A stretch of DNA of 64,000 nt from Bryoerythrophyllum caledonicum (lineage: Eukaryota; Streptophyta; Bryopsida; Pottiales; Pottiaceae). Both the position numbers and the translations under genes were made by a program. Positions within the stretch are counted from its first letter, which is position 1; each line of letters starts with the position of its first letter. The notes beneath the pieces are model-generated. The model had not been told where the DNA came from, made no database searches, and saw only the letters and a list, made by a program, of their open reading frames with translations. The stretch spans positions 16,188,187 through 16,252,186 of the forward strand of contig OZ020525.1 of NCBI GenBank assembly GCA_963971425.1, written 5' to 3'. Of the stretch, positions 47,417-60,132 are shown piece after piece.

Positions 47417-47668
47417 GAAATATTGACGGGCAAGATACCTTTGGAGGGGGTGCTCTCAAGTAACTATGACATAGTACTTGGGGGTAAAAGACCAGAGCTG
47501 CCAAGTGATACACATCCATGGATTTGAGGCATGATAAATAGATGTTGGCATCATGTGCCATCCAAGAGGCCTTCGTTTCATGAAATAGTGGAGGAATTTC
47601 ATGCCCTTGGGAATCAGTGGTCAGGTTGTGGTGGAATTTTAGAACAGTTAAAGTGGAGAAAGTTTTAG

Positions 47669-50600
47669 GTTTAAATGAAGAAGTTGAGTAAAAGTAGGTG
47701 CATGATAAAAATGCGTGAGAGTATGTTGATCACAAGATACTCTATAGTAACTCCTATTTCCACCATTTAGAGCTCTAAACGATGTTTTAATGTAGCCTAT
47801 GATTTAGAATTCAAATATGATCAAATTTCTTAGGCAAAATATGAATGACAATGGTGAAAGTGATGGTAGTTATAGTGAGAGTGTAAGAGATGGTAACCTA
47901 TTTGAACATGTTCTAATGCGGAATGATAAAGTGTACTATATGGTCTCATATGTAATATAGAATATCTTATTGTGACATTCTATTATGTAATAAACAAAGT
48001 ATCATTAACATGATATGAATTATTCAAATCTATTGTATATTATTTTTTATATGTAAAAAGTAACTAGCGTTTTGAACTGAGCATTTATTTCTTTATGGAA
48101 ATGTTGTTAACATTTACCTACTTAAGATCTACAATTTTCACTATCACATGTGTCCATTATGAAGATGAATTGAAGAACTAATTTTGGAAAAGTATAATGT
48201 GTAGAAACTATCTTATTATGACTATAGAAACATGATTGTATCTAGGATTGCAATGCAATATTGTAAAAGGTGATATAAAAGATGCTAATGTGTACTTGGA
48301 ATATTAAATTTTCATCAATGAAGAGAAGTTTAGATTAAAAAACCCTTGTATTCAATATCATAGATTTATTGCAAATCCATAATTCAGTGATATTTTGAAG
48401 TGAAAATTGTCTTCGAGAGGGATGATGTTCAAAAGACAAACATGGTTATATACATATGAGTAATAAGATAATAGAATTATGTATGAATAACAAAGATTGT
48501 TGCTAAGAAGTTAAAAGCTTACTAGTTGATTTGGAAAGCAACAATTTTTGTCATACAATTTACATATAATTGTGAACATGCACATAATTCATTGATTCAA
48601 AAATATGTTAATGGTCAATAAAATAGTTGATTTTTTAATCTCTAGATTTCTCAAATTATGTCTCACAAATATCATGCTAAAGATGTTCTTTACAACAAAG
48701 TTTAAGAGCATCTCTGCTTTGAACTACACAACTTGAAATCAAACCACTCGTTGAATAAATTGTATTGAATATCATTATTGTATATAAATTTAAAATGATA
48801 TTATAAAAATAATTCAGATGACACTTGTAACATTTGTATATTTAGAATTACTTCTATAGTGTACTTGTAGCACTTAATACAAGTTAAAGAACTTGTAATG
48901 CATCTGAATTACTTTTAAAATGTACTCGTAGCACTTGATACAAGCATCAAAATTTAGAACTACTAAGAATATGTGGAATTTTCAAAAGTAAAGGGTCCAA
49001 TTCCAAAGTCTAAAACATTCTTGAGACATATTCCTTCGTTTTGTAATTTATTTTTTGTGTAAATTATAGTTTGAAAAGATGACATTCTAGACAATCTAAC
49101 ATTTTGAATAATGATCTTTCTAGAAGTTGATATATAAGATAGAAGAATACTCTTCATTCACGATTTGACAAATAAAATATGTTGACGTAGTGTCATCTAG
49201 GTTCAAAATTGTTGGCTTTTTTTAATCAAAAGTCTTATAAAGAAAGATTTGTAAAGCCATTTTAAGTTTCAAAACACAACTCCTCCATTCTTTATAGTGA
49301 TATTTGTTCACTGTAAATAGATGCTAGAATAATGAATTAACTTCTTTAGCCTTGTGATCATAATCTTTTTCAAGTTTATAAAACCTTTGTAATATTGAAA
49401 CTCAAATAAGAGTAGAATTGGCTTGTTTTGAGATATTGAAATGAAAAGTTAGGATTAGAGACTATGAATATTAGTCACCTTTCTCTTCTTTGAGTTGATT
49501 TTTTGATATTGATAGATGTTTAACATTCATTCTTATATTCATCATACAAGTACATTAATGTATTACTCGAAATTTCACAAACATTTCAAATAATTTTAGT
49601 AGTAAGTGGTCTTTTGAAAATTCAAATCTACTATCAAGTCCTAAATTGAGGTGTTCTTCTAGAATTTTTATAGGCCCTTTACATAGTGTCTCTACTATGG
49701 AACACCACAATGCTTTTTTAAAGTACTTTCTTGTCAAATTAGAATTTGATGTTATATTATTTAAGAACCTAAGGTTCAAATTATGAGTAGTAAGCATTTT
49801 CACTAAATTTTGTGATGTCAATTTCTTTTTTATTATGAATAATTATCAATTCCTCATGGCATTCACAACTTCAATTGTCACTTAATTGATTTGAAACATC
49901 TTTACAAGAAAACAAGGAAGTAAGAGCTAACAATCATCATAAATCATGTGTATATTATGTTGATTTCACATAGTTGTACATGTCAATGTGAAGCTATCAA
50001 CACAATGTCATGTAGAAGTTCCATCTAGTTATAAGATTTCTTGCAAGATTCTAATGATTGGTGTAATATTAGTCTCTCCATATCTGGCAACTCTTACAAC
50101 CAATATACATTGATGACTCTTACCTCTAAACGATCCACATTTAATTGAATTTCAATTGAAATCTTCCATGTTTATTTTCATGCATTATTTTCATCCATCC
50201 ACTTTTTAAAGATAATGTTTTCTTTTCCAACTTGAATGTGGGGATACTTTTCTGTAGGATCTTAATTACTTGTTAAATAACACGCTCAAATTTCTATTTT
50301 GCCGTGCATGGGGTGCTATGTTGGCAACATGCAGCAGTTCTGTCAAGTAAGACAACATATCGTAGCCAAGATTTGAACGCAGAACCGCTCCATTTGGAGA
50401 ATCTAGTTATCTCCTACCATTACCCAATAGTTTAGAATCATCTCGGACAAGAAATATCTTGTCATACTGTTTGAAAAATAAAATATATTGCTCCACATCT
50501 GCCACTTTGACACTTTGTTTGCATTCTAAGTTTTGACATTTTGATTTTGTATATATGAGACCCCTATAATGTTATCTTTCAGGAGAAATAAATTTAAAAA

Positions 50601-50699
50601 ATTCATGATTACAATTTGAGTCCAAGAGTAACAATTTTTTTGGTCAATGGTTAAATTAATGTATCCACGGCTATATAATATTTTCTTAATTTAGAAAAA
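47669..50699. other. AT-rich gene-free region
   Basis: About 3 kb of AT-rich sequence with no open frame of note on either strand and no recognised repeat ends. It may include the interior of the MULE whose right end lies at 50852, but no matching left terminus (CTATCTTGTGAG) is visible. Confidence 0.5.
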
Positions 50700-50852
50700 A
50701 TTCCAACTTTTTTTGTCAAAATTTATAGTTACACCATTAATTTCCTTCAAAAATCCATTTATTTTTTTTAAATGCATTTTTTTCCCATTTTCAAAAAATT
50801 TCTACTCACCGCTCGCAGCTCAGCGTTCACCGCTCACAAGATAGTGTCGCTC
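50700..50852. mobile_element. Right end of a second MULE of the same family
   Basis: At 50812-50852, heptads of CTCACCGCTCGCAGC type are followed by CGCTCACAAGATAGTGTCGCTC, matching the terminus at 18922-18971. The next base begins H repeat sequence (GGCCCGTATCTTAGG), which in copy 1 (5736 on) is not preceded by MULE DNA. So the junction is an insertion or deletion endpoint. No left end found in the window. Confidence 0.65.
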
Positions 50853-52803
50853 GGCCCGTATCTTAGGTCGCAAATTCTAACCCTTAGATGCCTATTGACA
50901 TATGGCTGAATAGAAGATGCGAGCAGCCACAGACATGTCTTGCTTCAAAACAATTATATATTGAATCATTTCTTTCCAAATATTGAAGGCGTGCGTGGTT
51001 TCATCAACCAAGTCCAAAACACAACCCTTGGACTTTAGGTCTTCAATGTACCCTACTACTGAGTTGTACAAACAAAATTTTATTCAATCCTTCTCTTGAG
51101 CATCCACCATCCATCTGTTATTCTTACCTTTTTAAAAATAATGCCAAATTAACATGGCATATGATACTTAGCCAACATCATGCTCAAATGGGGCCACTTC
51201 ACGGTCACGTGGTTAGACTCCTTGGGCAAAAAGTAAGTCAGTTGCAACTGTATGCTCTCCAAAACGTTGCTGGCAGCAAGAAGGTTAGGACATGATCGCT
51301 GATAAATTGTCCAATCCCCCTAAGAATCCCTTTAAAAAGCCTTCACCTGCAAATTTGACAATGATGCTAGCCCCTAACCATTCTTGGCCTGCATAATCTC
51401 CAATTGTACATAATTATTTTATCAATGTACACATACCACTTCCAAACCAAGATATAAATCACAATCCAATGTAGATTAGCACATGATTTTACCAAAAAGA
51501 CCTTGTCAAGAAAGACCTTATTAAAAAAGCTCTAGGTGTTTTTGCTCAATCTTTAATGACTTTTGTCCCGTGCCCAGGTTTCTTCATGTAGACAATTGTA
51601 CTCTCACTATCCTTGGCGATAGCAAAGTCTTTTAAGTCCAACGGAGATTTCTGTAACATGATCATGGCATTGTCCAAGCAAATTTTCTCCGCAAAAAGCT
51701 TATAATTCAACTTCTTAGGACACTCATCAAACTTAAAATAATGTCCATCATCCAAGAGGATAGATCCTTGACTCCCAACCCATTCCAAGGCAACATCTGC
51801 TCCCCAACAATCCTAAATCTAGGTCTCGGTCTTTACAACAAGGAATAAAATTGTGAGGACCTTTACAAGAGAAAAGTGCATAAAGGAACAGTATGTAAAG
51901 GAAAGTACATAAAAAAAAAGTGCATCAAGAAAAAAGAAAAAAATAGCAGAGGAATTTTCCAAACACATCACCCTTACGGAAAGTCTAAACTAGAAGCCTG
52001 AACTAAAATATCAATAGCTAAATAGGCAAGATTCAAACTCAATTCAAACATGCAAATGCCAAGTTACTGTAGCAACATTAATAGGAATTTAAATACAAGT
52101 TAAAGAAAACTAACTCCTACAACTCTAAACTACAACGCAGAATTGAGACCACAATTTTACAAAAACATTCAAGCATACACATGCTCAAACAGTCTAGAAG
52201 CAAGAACAACAAATGAAATGAAGTTGAACAAGATGACCCTCAATTACAGCACTAGAATTGAGACAAAAAAAGAGAACACCTTAAATCAAACTAGAAAGAA
52301 AAGACAATAAGGTAGAGGCACCCAATTCCAATTGGCCTCCCAATTCCAATTAGTAGAGTATGTATGAAATGGTGCATGAAGTGACCCTAAAACCAATAAG
52401 TCAAACTCCGAAAACCCCAGCCATTATCGGCATTGGATCATGAAGTGTGCAATTTTCGGTTGCTACACCTCAGTGGAACTTTCATTGGTGGCCTTGCCTC
52501 GAAAATCAAACAAGGCCAATCGGCATTGGGTACCTCCATGAGTTGGTTATCCATGGCATGTCTTCTCTCTTCTTACTCACTCACTTATTGGCATTGGACA
52601 AAGGAGGACACCAAATCTCACCTACTATATGGTTTGATTATGGGCTCCGGTGGTTTTTGGGCTTCTAAATTCTATATCAATTCCAAATCTTTGAGATTAA
52701 ATCTGATTTTTTTTTTTTTCTGTTGAGTTTCATTCCTAATTCCGTATCTTTCTACATAAATGTTTTTGACATACAAGGTCATTTGAGTCCCCAACTGGCT
52801 TAA
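50853..52803. repeat. H repeat, copy 2 (empty Tc1 site)
   Basis: Equivalent to 5736-5933 plus 20085-22640 without the Tc1/MULE nest or the 20940-21771 insert. It has its own extra segment at about 52385-52670. On the minus strand 51788-51546 is an open exon-like stretch (MEWVGSQGSILLDDGHYF...). I do not recognise the protein, and neighbouring exon-like parts contain stops. Confidence 0.75.
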
Positions 52804-52805
52804 GT

Positions 52806-55584
52806 GATTGGAATTGGGTGCCTCCACCTTAGAAGAAGTGAAACTGCCTCAACTGAATCCGAGAGAGCAATACCAATCACTTCCAAGAACAGAGTTACTT
52901 GATCGCACCAGCACAATGCAAATCGTTGCAAACGCGTACGAGAACCAGGTCAATGAAGTCTGCAAACTAGGATGGAGAGAACAACCTTCACCGCAACCAC
53001 CAACTCTAGAATCGTAAACCTCGGAGTCCACAGCTACGCAAGCACGAACCAAAGCTCTCGCTCGCCGTCAACCTCCGCACGGCACAAAACAAAGAAGCAT
53101 ATCCCGGACCAACTGCACACCCAATCAAAGAAAGAAACGTCGAATCCAGATCGCATGAAACCCTAAGTATCGCAAGAACTCAAACTCCATCACTTTCCCT
53201 CATTCCGCACGGCACAACAAAGTGAAGATTTCTTGAGCTATTGCGCATGAAATCGACGAATCCAGACGATCCCCAGAGCGCATGAAACCCTAATTATTGC
53301 AATAACTCAAACTCCATCACTTTCCCTCACTCCAGACCATAAATCACCACACCGCACTACAATGTGAAGCATTTTGGAGCTAATGCACACGCAATCGACG
53401 AATCCAGACCATCCCTAGAGGACATGAAACCCTAATCATGGCAAAAAAATATTACACCGGCGTCTCCTGGTTTCGATCGAGTTTACAGAAAATGAAGCGC
53501 TCCGGTTCCAGCCTGCGTGGCTGTTTTTCACGTTGACTTACCTCCTTGGATATACGCCATAGCTGCGGCTGGTCGATCGATCGGCACTCCTCCGCAATGG
53601 ATCACAATGCTCGAAGATCAGACGAGGATCACGTCAATCACTGTATTGCAATGTACGTAAACCACGACCACAAGAAGAAGCAGCGCCGCAAGAAAAACCA
53701 AGACGCCGCATCGAGAGCACTCCGCAAACTCATCCGGATGGCGCGAACGAACAAATGTAAAAAGAACCACGGAGAGAGCTGATCAAACCTCGATTTCAAC
53801 TTCAGAACCTCCCGAACAGGTAATTAGCAATTAGCCTCTGTTGTTTCAAAGAGCGAAACAAATCCGAGCAGAGTGCAGAACAGATCTCTCGAATCTGCCT
53901 CCGTTGTTTCCTGAAACCCTGAGACCTTGTAACTTAGTCCTCACACGCTGTGAATTGTATCTTTTCCAGAGATCTGAGCGACAATCAAGCTTTCCCTACC
54001 AAAATTGAGAATCTCTGAGGTATTTCAACGGCAACGTAGCTATTGAGAATTTCGACAACGTGACGGAGCTGATATTCATGTAGATTACAGTCGAGATGAC
54101 TTAGGGCTGAGTGCATTTGACGGAGGTTGATGAAGGGACCTCTCGTCTAACTATTTCAATGAACTGCTACCGCACGAACGATATGTGATGCGTCCATCAA
54201 ACCCGTCATCAAACGAATATTGTCCATCTGTTCAACGAAATGCGTTGCGGACACCGAGACCGTCGTTGGACGAATACCGTCCATATATGAAATGAACTTC
54301 GTTGGTTTTGCGCCTTCTTACCCAAGAAAACTCCGACGAGAGAGAGACAACAGAGGTTTTCGCGAGGTTTTGGGAGGATACGATATTGCGTGCCTGGAAA
54401 TCGTTGTTTTCTCGAGTTTTCAAGGAGATTCTGAACTTTCAGCTGCAGCCGATCGCAACAATGCTGAGCTCGACTTCGAAGGTCCAAATTCTGGGGAGTG
54501 ATGGCGACGTTGTTGCAGTGTTCGTGGCCATGGATCGCCGCTCCCTAAGACGGCGACACAGCGACTCCTGCGTCGCGCCCGCGCCGGCAGCGGCCTCCTC
54601 GCGTCGACCTTCGTAGACTTCTGGACCGCGCATGCATTCGCCAATTCCGACTCTTCCTCTTCTGCAGGTAGTGTGCTTGTTGTCAGGGTTTAAGGGTAGA
54701 AGCTGTTGTGGAAATGTAATCGTTAAACGAGGCAAGGACTCCATGAGTTTTGACATCTTTTCGCACTTCTAAGTATTAGAATTCAGCCCCCTCAATAATT
54801 CACAAATCATCTACAATTGAAGGTCCTGGCTTGTTGTTAGGGTTTAAGAGATGGAGATGTTTGGAGCTGGTTCTGAAATTGTAATTGACTTGGGGTTATT
54901 TGTAAAGTGTGGTTGTGATTGCTTCATGCACCACCTGAAGATCAGGCAGGGGCCTCTCCCCCGAGGGAGGGAGCCTGGATAGCATCAGAAATATACAATA
55001 CCACCAAACGGAGCGATTATGCCCGCGCCACGAGTGCAATCAAGCTCATGCGAGACAACGTCAGTCCCTGAACCACTGCGTCCCCGAATCACGAGACAAT
55101 ACGTGAGCATTGAAAAGGAGCATCGGGATTCATGCACCACTATCGGTGACATGAATAATATCTAAGGATTCAGCCGACAACTTAGTGCGTGACCACCTCA
55201 TTGGTCTACAGATTCTTTCATCTACTTTGGCACGTGAACTAGCGGGCTGAACCTACATGGCATAACCACTAGTAAGTTCTGATCTTCAATAGCCACCTTC
55301 ATTTACACCACGGGCATCTAGACACATTTCATCAAACAACATGGTACTCAAGAGGCTGTTGTGAAGCAAATCTGTGAACAAGTTTCGTCGTGTTCAAAAA
55401 ATAATATACAATGCAGAATGAGCTTGCCCAATGCGGGAAGAATCCGTCATCTCGCAACCAGAAGTAGATCTCCGAGATGTACCATGCTAAGATGAGATCA
55501 GCTGAGATGGATTATTTACAGGACTGCCTGCCTCAAAGAATAGTTTCTACTTGTACTGTGATCAAAATTGGGGGAGTGAAATTT
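52806..55584. repeat. PAL 3'-side flank, copy C
   Basis: Continuous counterpart of 28290-29330 plus 32212-33887. It shows the state without the 2.9-kb insertion and contains the presumed PAL C 3' UTR. No gene recognised. Confidence 0.75.
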
Positions 55585-57717
55585 TCACTGTCGTTGAGCT
55601 GGGAAAGGTCCGGGGGCGCCGTTCCATCCCTGCACGCATCGGAGAAGAGGGCGGATGAGCTTGCCCTCGGACATGGCCTCGAACACCTTCTGGATCTCGG
55701 TTCCGGGCGACACGGTCCGCAGCCCAGACAGGAGCTGCGTCCCGAGCTCGCCCCGCACGAATTCATACAATGGATACGTTCTGCAGCTGTGGATCCTGTT
55801 GGCGACGGAAGACAATCCCTTGTTGTCGTACGCTTCCCGGACGATCGGCACCACGATGCGCAGCCGCTCCTGCACCTCAGCTTCGAAGGCGGGGATCTGG
55901 GCGAACACAGAGCTGGAGGCGTCCTTGTTGACTAGCTTGAGCGCGTGGGAGATGAGCGCCGCGCGCAGCTTCTCCATCAAGGGGTAGGACTCGCTGGCGG
56001 CGTCGTCGATGTAGGAGAAGACGGGCTGGCGCTCGACGACGAGCAGGAGGTCCTTCTCGCAGAAGCGCGACGGGAGGAGCGTGCCGTCCTTGCTCATGAA
56101 CAGCGTCTTCTTGGCTGCTTGCGAGACGACCTGCTTCACGGCCGCCTGCATGGTTTCCTCCACATGGCGGAGGTCGACGGCCTGGCAGAGCGCCACCAGG
56201 AACGACGAGCTCATGAGCTTGAGAATCTCCACGGCCTCCTCGGTTTTGCGCGCGGACACGAGCCCCAGGGAGTTCACGTCCTGGTTGTGCTGCTCGGCGC
56301 TCTGGACGTGCGTGGTGACCGGGTTGGCGAGGTAGTTGAGCTCGGAGAGATACGACGCCATCGCGATCTCGGCGCCCTTCATGCCGTAGTCGAGGCTGGG
56401 GTTGGGGCCCCCGGAGAGGTTGGAGGGCAAGCCGTTGTTGTAGTAGTCGTTCACGAGCTCGCTGAACTGCGCGAACATGAGCTTGCCGATGGCCGCCACC
56501 GCGAGCCGCAGGTTGTCCATGGAGACCCCGATGGGTGTCCCTTGGAAGTTGCCGCCGTGGAGCGCAATGCCTCGCGCGGCGTCGATGATGGGGTTGTCGT
56601 TCACGGAGTTGATCTCGCGCTCGATGGCGTGGGTGGCAGCACGCACCACTTCGACCTGCGGCCCGAGCCACTGCGGGGACGTGCGCAGCGCGTACCGGTC
56701 CTGCTTCGGCTTCTTCAAAGGATCGGTCTCGTTCACCTTGGCGGCGGCCTTCATGAAATCGCTCCCATCCAAGAGCCACTCCATCACGGCCGCGGCCTCC
56801 ATCTGCCCGGGGTGATGCTTCAGCTTGTGCGTCAACGGATCAGCGAACTCCGGCTTCCCCTGCATCACCTCGCAGAAGAGCGCGGACAGAACCTCGGCGA
56901 GGAGCGCGAGCAGATTCGCGTCGAAGCAGACGGTGGACGCCAGCGCAGACCCCACCGCGGTGCCGTTCACGAGCGCCAGCCCTTCCTTGGGCTGCAGCTC
57001 GAACGGCTTCTCGACGCCGGCGATGCGCAAGCCCTCCAGGGCGGACACCTCACGTCCGTCCTCCGTGATGGCGACGGAGTTCGGGCGCGCGGTGAGCAGC
57101 CCGGCGATGTACGACAAGGGCACCAAGTCGCCGGACGCCGTCACGGTCCCGCGCAGCGGCAGCTTGGGCGTGACGTGCGCGTTCAGGAGCTTCTCCATGG
57201 CCGCGAGAATCTCCCACCGGATGCCCGAGTAGCCCTGCATCAGCGTGTTGGTGCGCACCAGCATTGCGGCGCGGGCGGTCTCGGCCGGCAGCGAGTGGCC
57301 CTTCACGAGCACGCCCGCGTTCAGGAAGCGGATGAGCTCGCGCTGGAGCTCCACGCCCTGCTGCGTGCGGCGGTGCGAGGTGGCGCCGAACCCCGTGGTG
57401 ACGCCGTAGATGTCCCCGCCGCTCATGATCTTGCTGAGCACCCAGTTGGACGACTCGTCCACCCTCGCCTTCGCATTGGCCGCGTCCAGCACGACCTGGA
57501 CCTCCGGCCTGCGCCCTATGGCGGTCACTTGGCCCACGGTCAGGTTCACGCCCTCGATCGCGACCTCGTCGGAGTCGAAGTATGTCGCCACCATGCGCTT
57601 GATCTCGTCCAAATGGTTGCCTTCCATGGCCGCCGCTGTCTTGGCCCAGTTGAGGGGATCCGCGCCGACTGATCCATTGCAGAAAGCCGCCTCATCGAGC
57701 TTCATCGATGGAGCCAT
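55585..57717 (-). CDS. PAL: Phenylalanine ammonia-lyase, copy C
   Basis: A second complete intronless 710-residue PAL, with the MIO triad at 194-196, loop Tyr ~104, Phe-Leu 131-132 and a full C-terminal domain. Only four residues differ from copy B (positions 4, 68, 395 and about 496), none at a known catalytic position. The coding and downstream sequences are almost identical to B, while the promoter is clearly diverged beyond the start codon. The two genes may therefore make the same enzyme under different control. Confidence 0.97.
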   Translation of the reverse strand: MAPSMKLDEAAFCNGSVGADPLNWAKTAAAMEGNHLDEIKRMVATYFDSDEVAIEGVNLTVGQVTAIGRRPEVQVVLDAANAKARVDESSNWVLSKIMSGGDIYGVTTGFGATSHRRTQQGVELQRELIRFLNAGVLVKGHSLPAETARAAMLVRTNTLMQGYSGIRWEILAAMEKLLNAHVTPKLPLRGTVTASGDLVPLSYIAGLLTARPNSVAITEDGREVSALEGLRIAGVEKPFELQPKEGLALVNGTAVGSALASTVCFDANLLALLAEVLSALFCEVMQGKPEFADPLTHKLKHHPGQMEAAAVMEWLLDGSDFMKAAAKVNETDPLKKPKQDRYALRTSPQWLGPQVEVVRAATHAIEREINSVNDNPIIDAARGIALHGGNFQGTPIGVSMDNLRLAVAAIGKLMFAQFSELVNDYYNNGLPSNLSGGPNPSLDYGMKGAEIAMASYLSELNYLANPVTTHVQSAEQHNQDVNSLGLVSARKTEEAVEILKLMSSSFLVALCQAVDLRHVEETMQAAVKQVVSQAAKKTLFMSKDGTLLPSRFCEKDLLLVVERQPVFSYIDDAASESYPLMEKLRAALISHALKLVNKDASSSVFAQIPAFEAEVQERLRIVVPIVREAYDNKGLSSVANRIHSCRTYPLYEFVRGELGTQLLSGLRTVSPGTEIQKVFEAMSEGKLIRPLLRCVQGWNGAPGPFPAQRQ

Positions 57718-58460
57718 TGAACTTATCAGGCTGCACTTTGTCTAGACAATCAAAAACCTCTCCTGTGATGTGCCTTCTCCAGTGATGTCCCTGGATTATA
57801 ATTTTTCCGGCCAAAAATTTGAGCAATATCTCCTAAAAAACGAATGATAGAAGCTCCTAGACTGAGATGAGGAGCTGGAATGTGAAGCCAACAATTTATA
57901 TGAGAATGGACACGGAGAGACACGTCGTGACTGAATTCCATGGCGACTGTGGGGTCAAATGCGGCTCGCATGAGGACGTCGGCATTTCGTTACATAATCT
58001 CGGGGCACACTTTTTGACCCCTTAATGAGCAAGTTCAGAGAAAGGGGGGCCGTCAACGTTGTGACGCATGTGAAATTGTAGTAAAAAGTTGAGGGCTTGA
58101 ACCGCCAGTTCCTTGTTGAATAGAATATTGACCTGGATTCATTGTCATGTCTTCATTTTGGGAGCCCAGTTGAAAATACCAGGTGACTTCGACCTTCAGA
58201 TTCTCTCCTTATTTAGGTGAGTAGTCATTGTGGTTTCCTTTCTTCAGAACTGTTCACGGACGCGCTCTGCCGTGACGACAAATCCGGGAGCTCGACGAGA
58301 GAAGATTCGCCTGACCAGGCTACCAATACATTTGTCACCATCTCTGGAATAGGATGAGACTCCACAGTTTCGCATCCTTTTCGTGGACCATATTCCAAGG
58401 CACAGATGGTGTGTGTAGCTTTCTGGAGCATCTCCATCCCTGGCGGGGTATTATCCACAC
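57718..58460 (-). promoter_or_regulatory. PAL copy C promoter
   Basis: Diverged relative of 36021-36850. It has one CTAGACTGAGATGAGGAGCTG unit, followed on the minus strand by a good TATA box (complement of ATTTATATG, 57894-57902) about 180 bp before the start codon. That suggests a 5' UTR of roughly 150 bases. A and B carry two such units with weaker TATA motifs. Confidence 0.5.
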
Positions 58461-58599
58461 CAGGGCGGAAAATGCCCGAGTGAAGTGGACACGCCGAAGA
58501 ATAAGAAATAGAACTCCAGTCTCCGAAGGAGACCGGCGTGAATGTAGTGTTAGTTCATTCTCTTCACTAAGCATATGGCCATGGGACATGGGCTATTCT

Positions 58600-59352
58600 A
58601 AAGATCACATTTAGTGTATGAGCGCGAATAGTGTAATCACTTGAGTACACTATTTGTGAACAAGTTCGCAATTAGTGTTAGATGCCAATGTCATTAATGA
58701 CACCACCAAACAACTGCTTAGTGGTCGTCATACTTTCATTCTCCTTGTTGACTTTTCCCCATGTCCAACTCATCAAGATCCATCAAGATTCCTCAAGATT
58801 CTCACAAGTTCCTATGAATCTTCAAAAGAATCTCCAAAACACATCAAGATTCCTCAAATTATTTCAAAATATTTTCCAACATTCTCAACATTCTTCACAA
58901 GATTCTCCAAAAGATTCCTAAAAGATTCCTACAAGATTCCTCAAAGTCTCCATGATTCTCTAGGATTCCTCCAAATTCCACAAAATTCCTCTACATTTGT
59001 CTATATTCCTCACTAATCCATAACATTCCTTAGTATTCCTCATTATTTCTCATTATTTTTATGCAAGTCTTTCTTTTTTTCCTTGTTTTTCTTGCAAGTT
59101 CTGTTTTATTTAATCAACTTTCTTCCTCCAAATGGTTGTTTTTTGTCTTAATGAGCATATTATGTTTTTTTACTTTTCATACACTAAATGCGCACGAGTA
59201 AAATAAAATCCGTTACAATCTTTACTGAAATTCACATATAGTGTAGTCTTTCACATTTATTGTATGGTTATGTCACTACACCAATTGCAAATTTTGCATT
59301 TAGTACATGGCTTTGTATTTAGTGTATGCTACACTAAATGTGATCATTAGTG
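58600..59352. mobile_element. CACTA-like non-autonomous element remnant
   Basis: The left side GATCACATTTAGTGTA (58603 on) is the inverse of TACACTAAATGTGATC (59328-59343). The right side ends TAGTGTAGTG, the inverse of a CACTA terminus. The left terminal ~12 bases are missing. The interior has no gene and includes a low-complexity run of AAGATTCCTCAA-like words (58755-59040). Confidence 0.5.
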
Positions 59353-59479
59353 TAGTGTAATAGAACTACTCCCCCCTCTCGAGGGTAAACACTTTTCTAC
59401 ACTAAGTGCTTCCCTACACTAATTACCTTAGAGCCAACGGACATGTCATCTCCTCCAAGGGCTTTGTGGGTCCCCATAC

Positions 59480-59610
59480 AACAAGGCCTTGAGACCCCCC
59501 ACCATAATTTGGTGGACTATGGTGGTAGGCACCACGCCGACAATAGGACTTGAACTCACAACCACGACACGCCTCAGATTTCAGGGTGCCTATTCTGCAT
59601 CGGTACCGGA
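59480..59610 (-). repeat. Possible tRNA-related SINE fragment
   Basis: On the minus strand a GAGTTCAAGTCCTA segment resembles a pol III B box. The A box is not clear. Confidence 0.3.
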
Positions 59611-59879
59611 AAGAAAGCTGCAAGTGAGAGCCGGGAAGCCAAAATTTGGATTGAGAATGCTGCATTTTGTATCATAATGTCACTTTCCGAATGGGAACTC
59701 AGTGATCTATAGTGATGGGTGTATGACGGTAGGAGCGTGTTGTCGTGATGCAATACAGTTCATGATATAAAAAAATAAGATTGAGAAGAAAAATGGGGAA
59801 TCTTGCTGGTTAAGGTAATTGTGGAGAATAAATGGTTTTTTTCCTCAATTACCCTACCAGGCCAGAAGCTTATCTTAGA

Positions 59880-60060
59880 GGATCTTTACTGCATCTTGCC
59901 ACTAGCTCAGGGCTTAGGAGCGTCCACCAGCTGGATTTGCTGCTGATTCCGGCAGTCCCCTGACCGCGTGAGCGCCAGCCGCTCTGACAAGCCAAGGAAT
60001 CGAACCCGGACCGGCGAGGTGCAACGAAAAGCTTAGCCAACCGAACTAAGCCGCGGTCGA
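59880..60060 (-). repeat. tRNA-derived SINE
   Basis: Read on the minus strand from about 60060, it has an A-box-like TAGTTCGGTTGG (60048-60037) and an exact B box GGTTCGATTCC (60007-59997) about 30 bases apart, as in tRNA. An unrelated body follows. It does not fold as a full tRNA with an anticodon stem I can place, so a SINE is likelier than a gene. The 3' end is uncertain. Confidence 0.6.
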
Positions 60061-60132
60061 TGGCAGTACGTGGGCTCTAGTGATATTTAAGCTATTCTCT
60101 AACTCTTCTGAGATCAAAAAACTTAAACAGAG

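Larger units (their letters stand above)
41272..47668 (+). pseudogene. TKL-type protein kinase pseudogene split by a copia element
   Basis: The first part (41272-42128) shows a coiled N-terminus, a Gly-loop-like segment (KIVEGAQGAIYGV), VVKVF with the ATP-anchoring Lys, HRDLKASNVL, DFES in place of DFG, and SDVYSFGMTCYE. The reading continues at 47417-47668 after the insertion with ILTGKIPLEG, GKRPELP and KRPSFHEIVEEF. All in one frame, with three nonsense codons: TGA 41734-41736, TAG 41938-41940 and TGA 47525-47527. Each can arise from CGA or CAG by a C-to-T change. No frameshift is seen. It resembles plant soluble or receptor-like Ser/Thr kinases, but the exact family is unclear. Confidence 0.82.

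Noticed and set aside
50340-50400. tRNA-like segment (GTTCAAATCTTGGC on the minus strand)
   Set aside because: Only a weak B-box match, with no A box at a suitable distance.
60000-60060. Functional tRNA gene on the minus strand
   Set aside because: Pol III boxes are present, but I could not place an anticodon stem and matching acceptor arms. A SINE explains it better.
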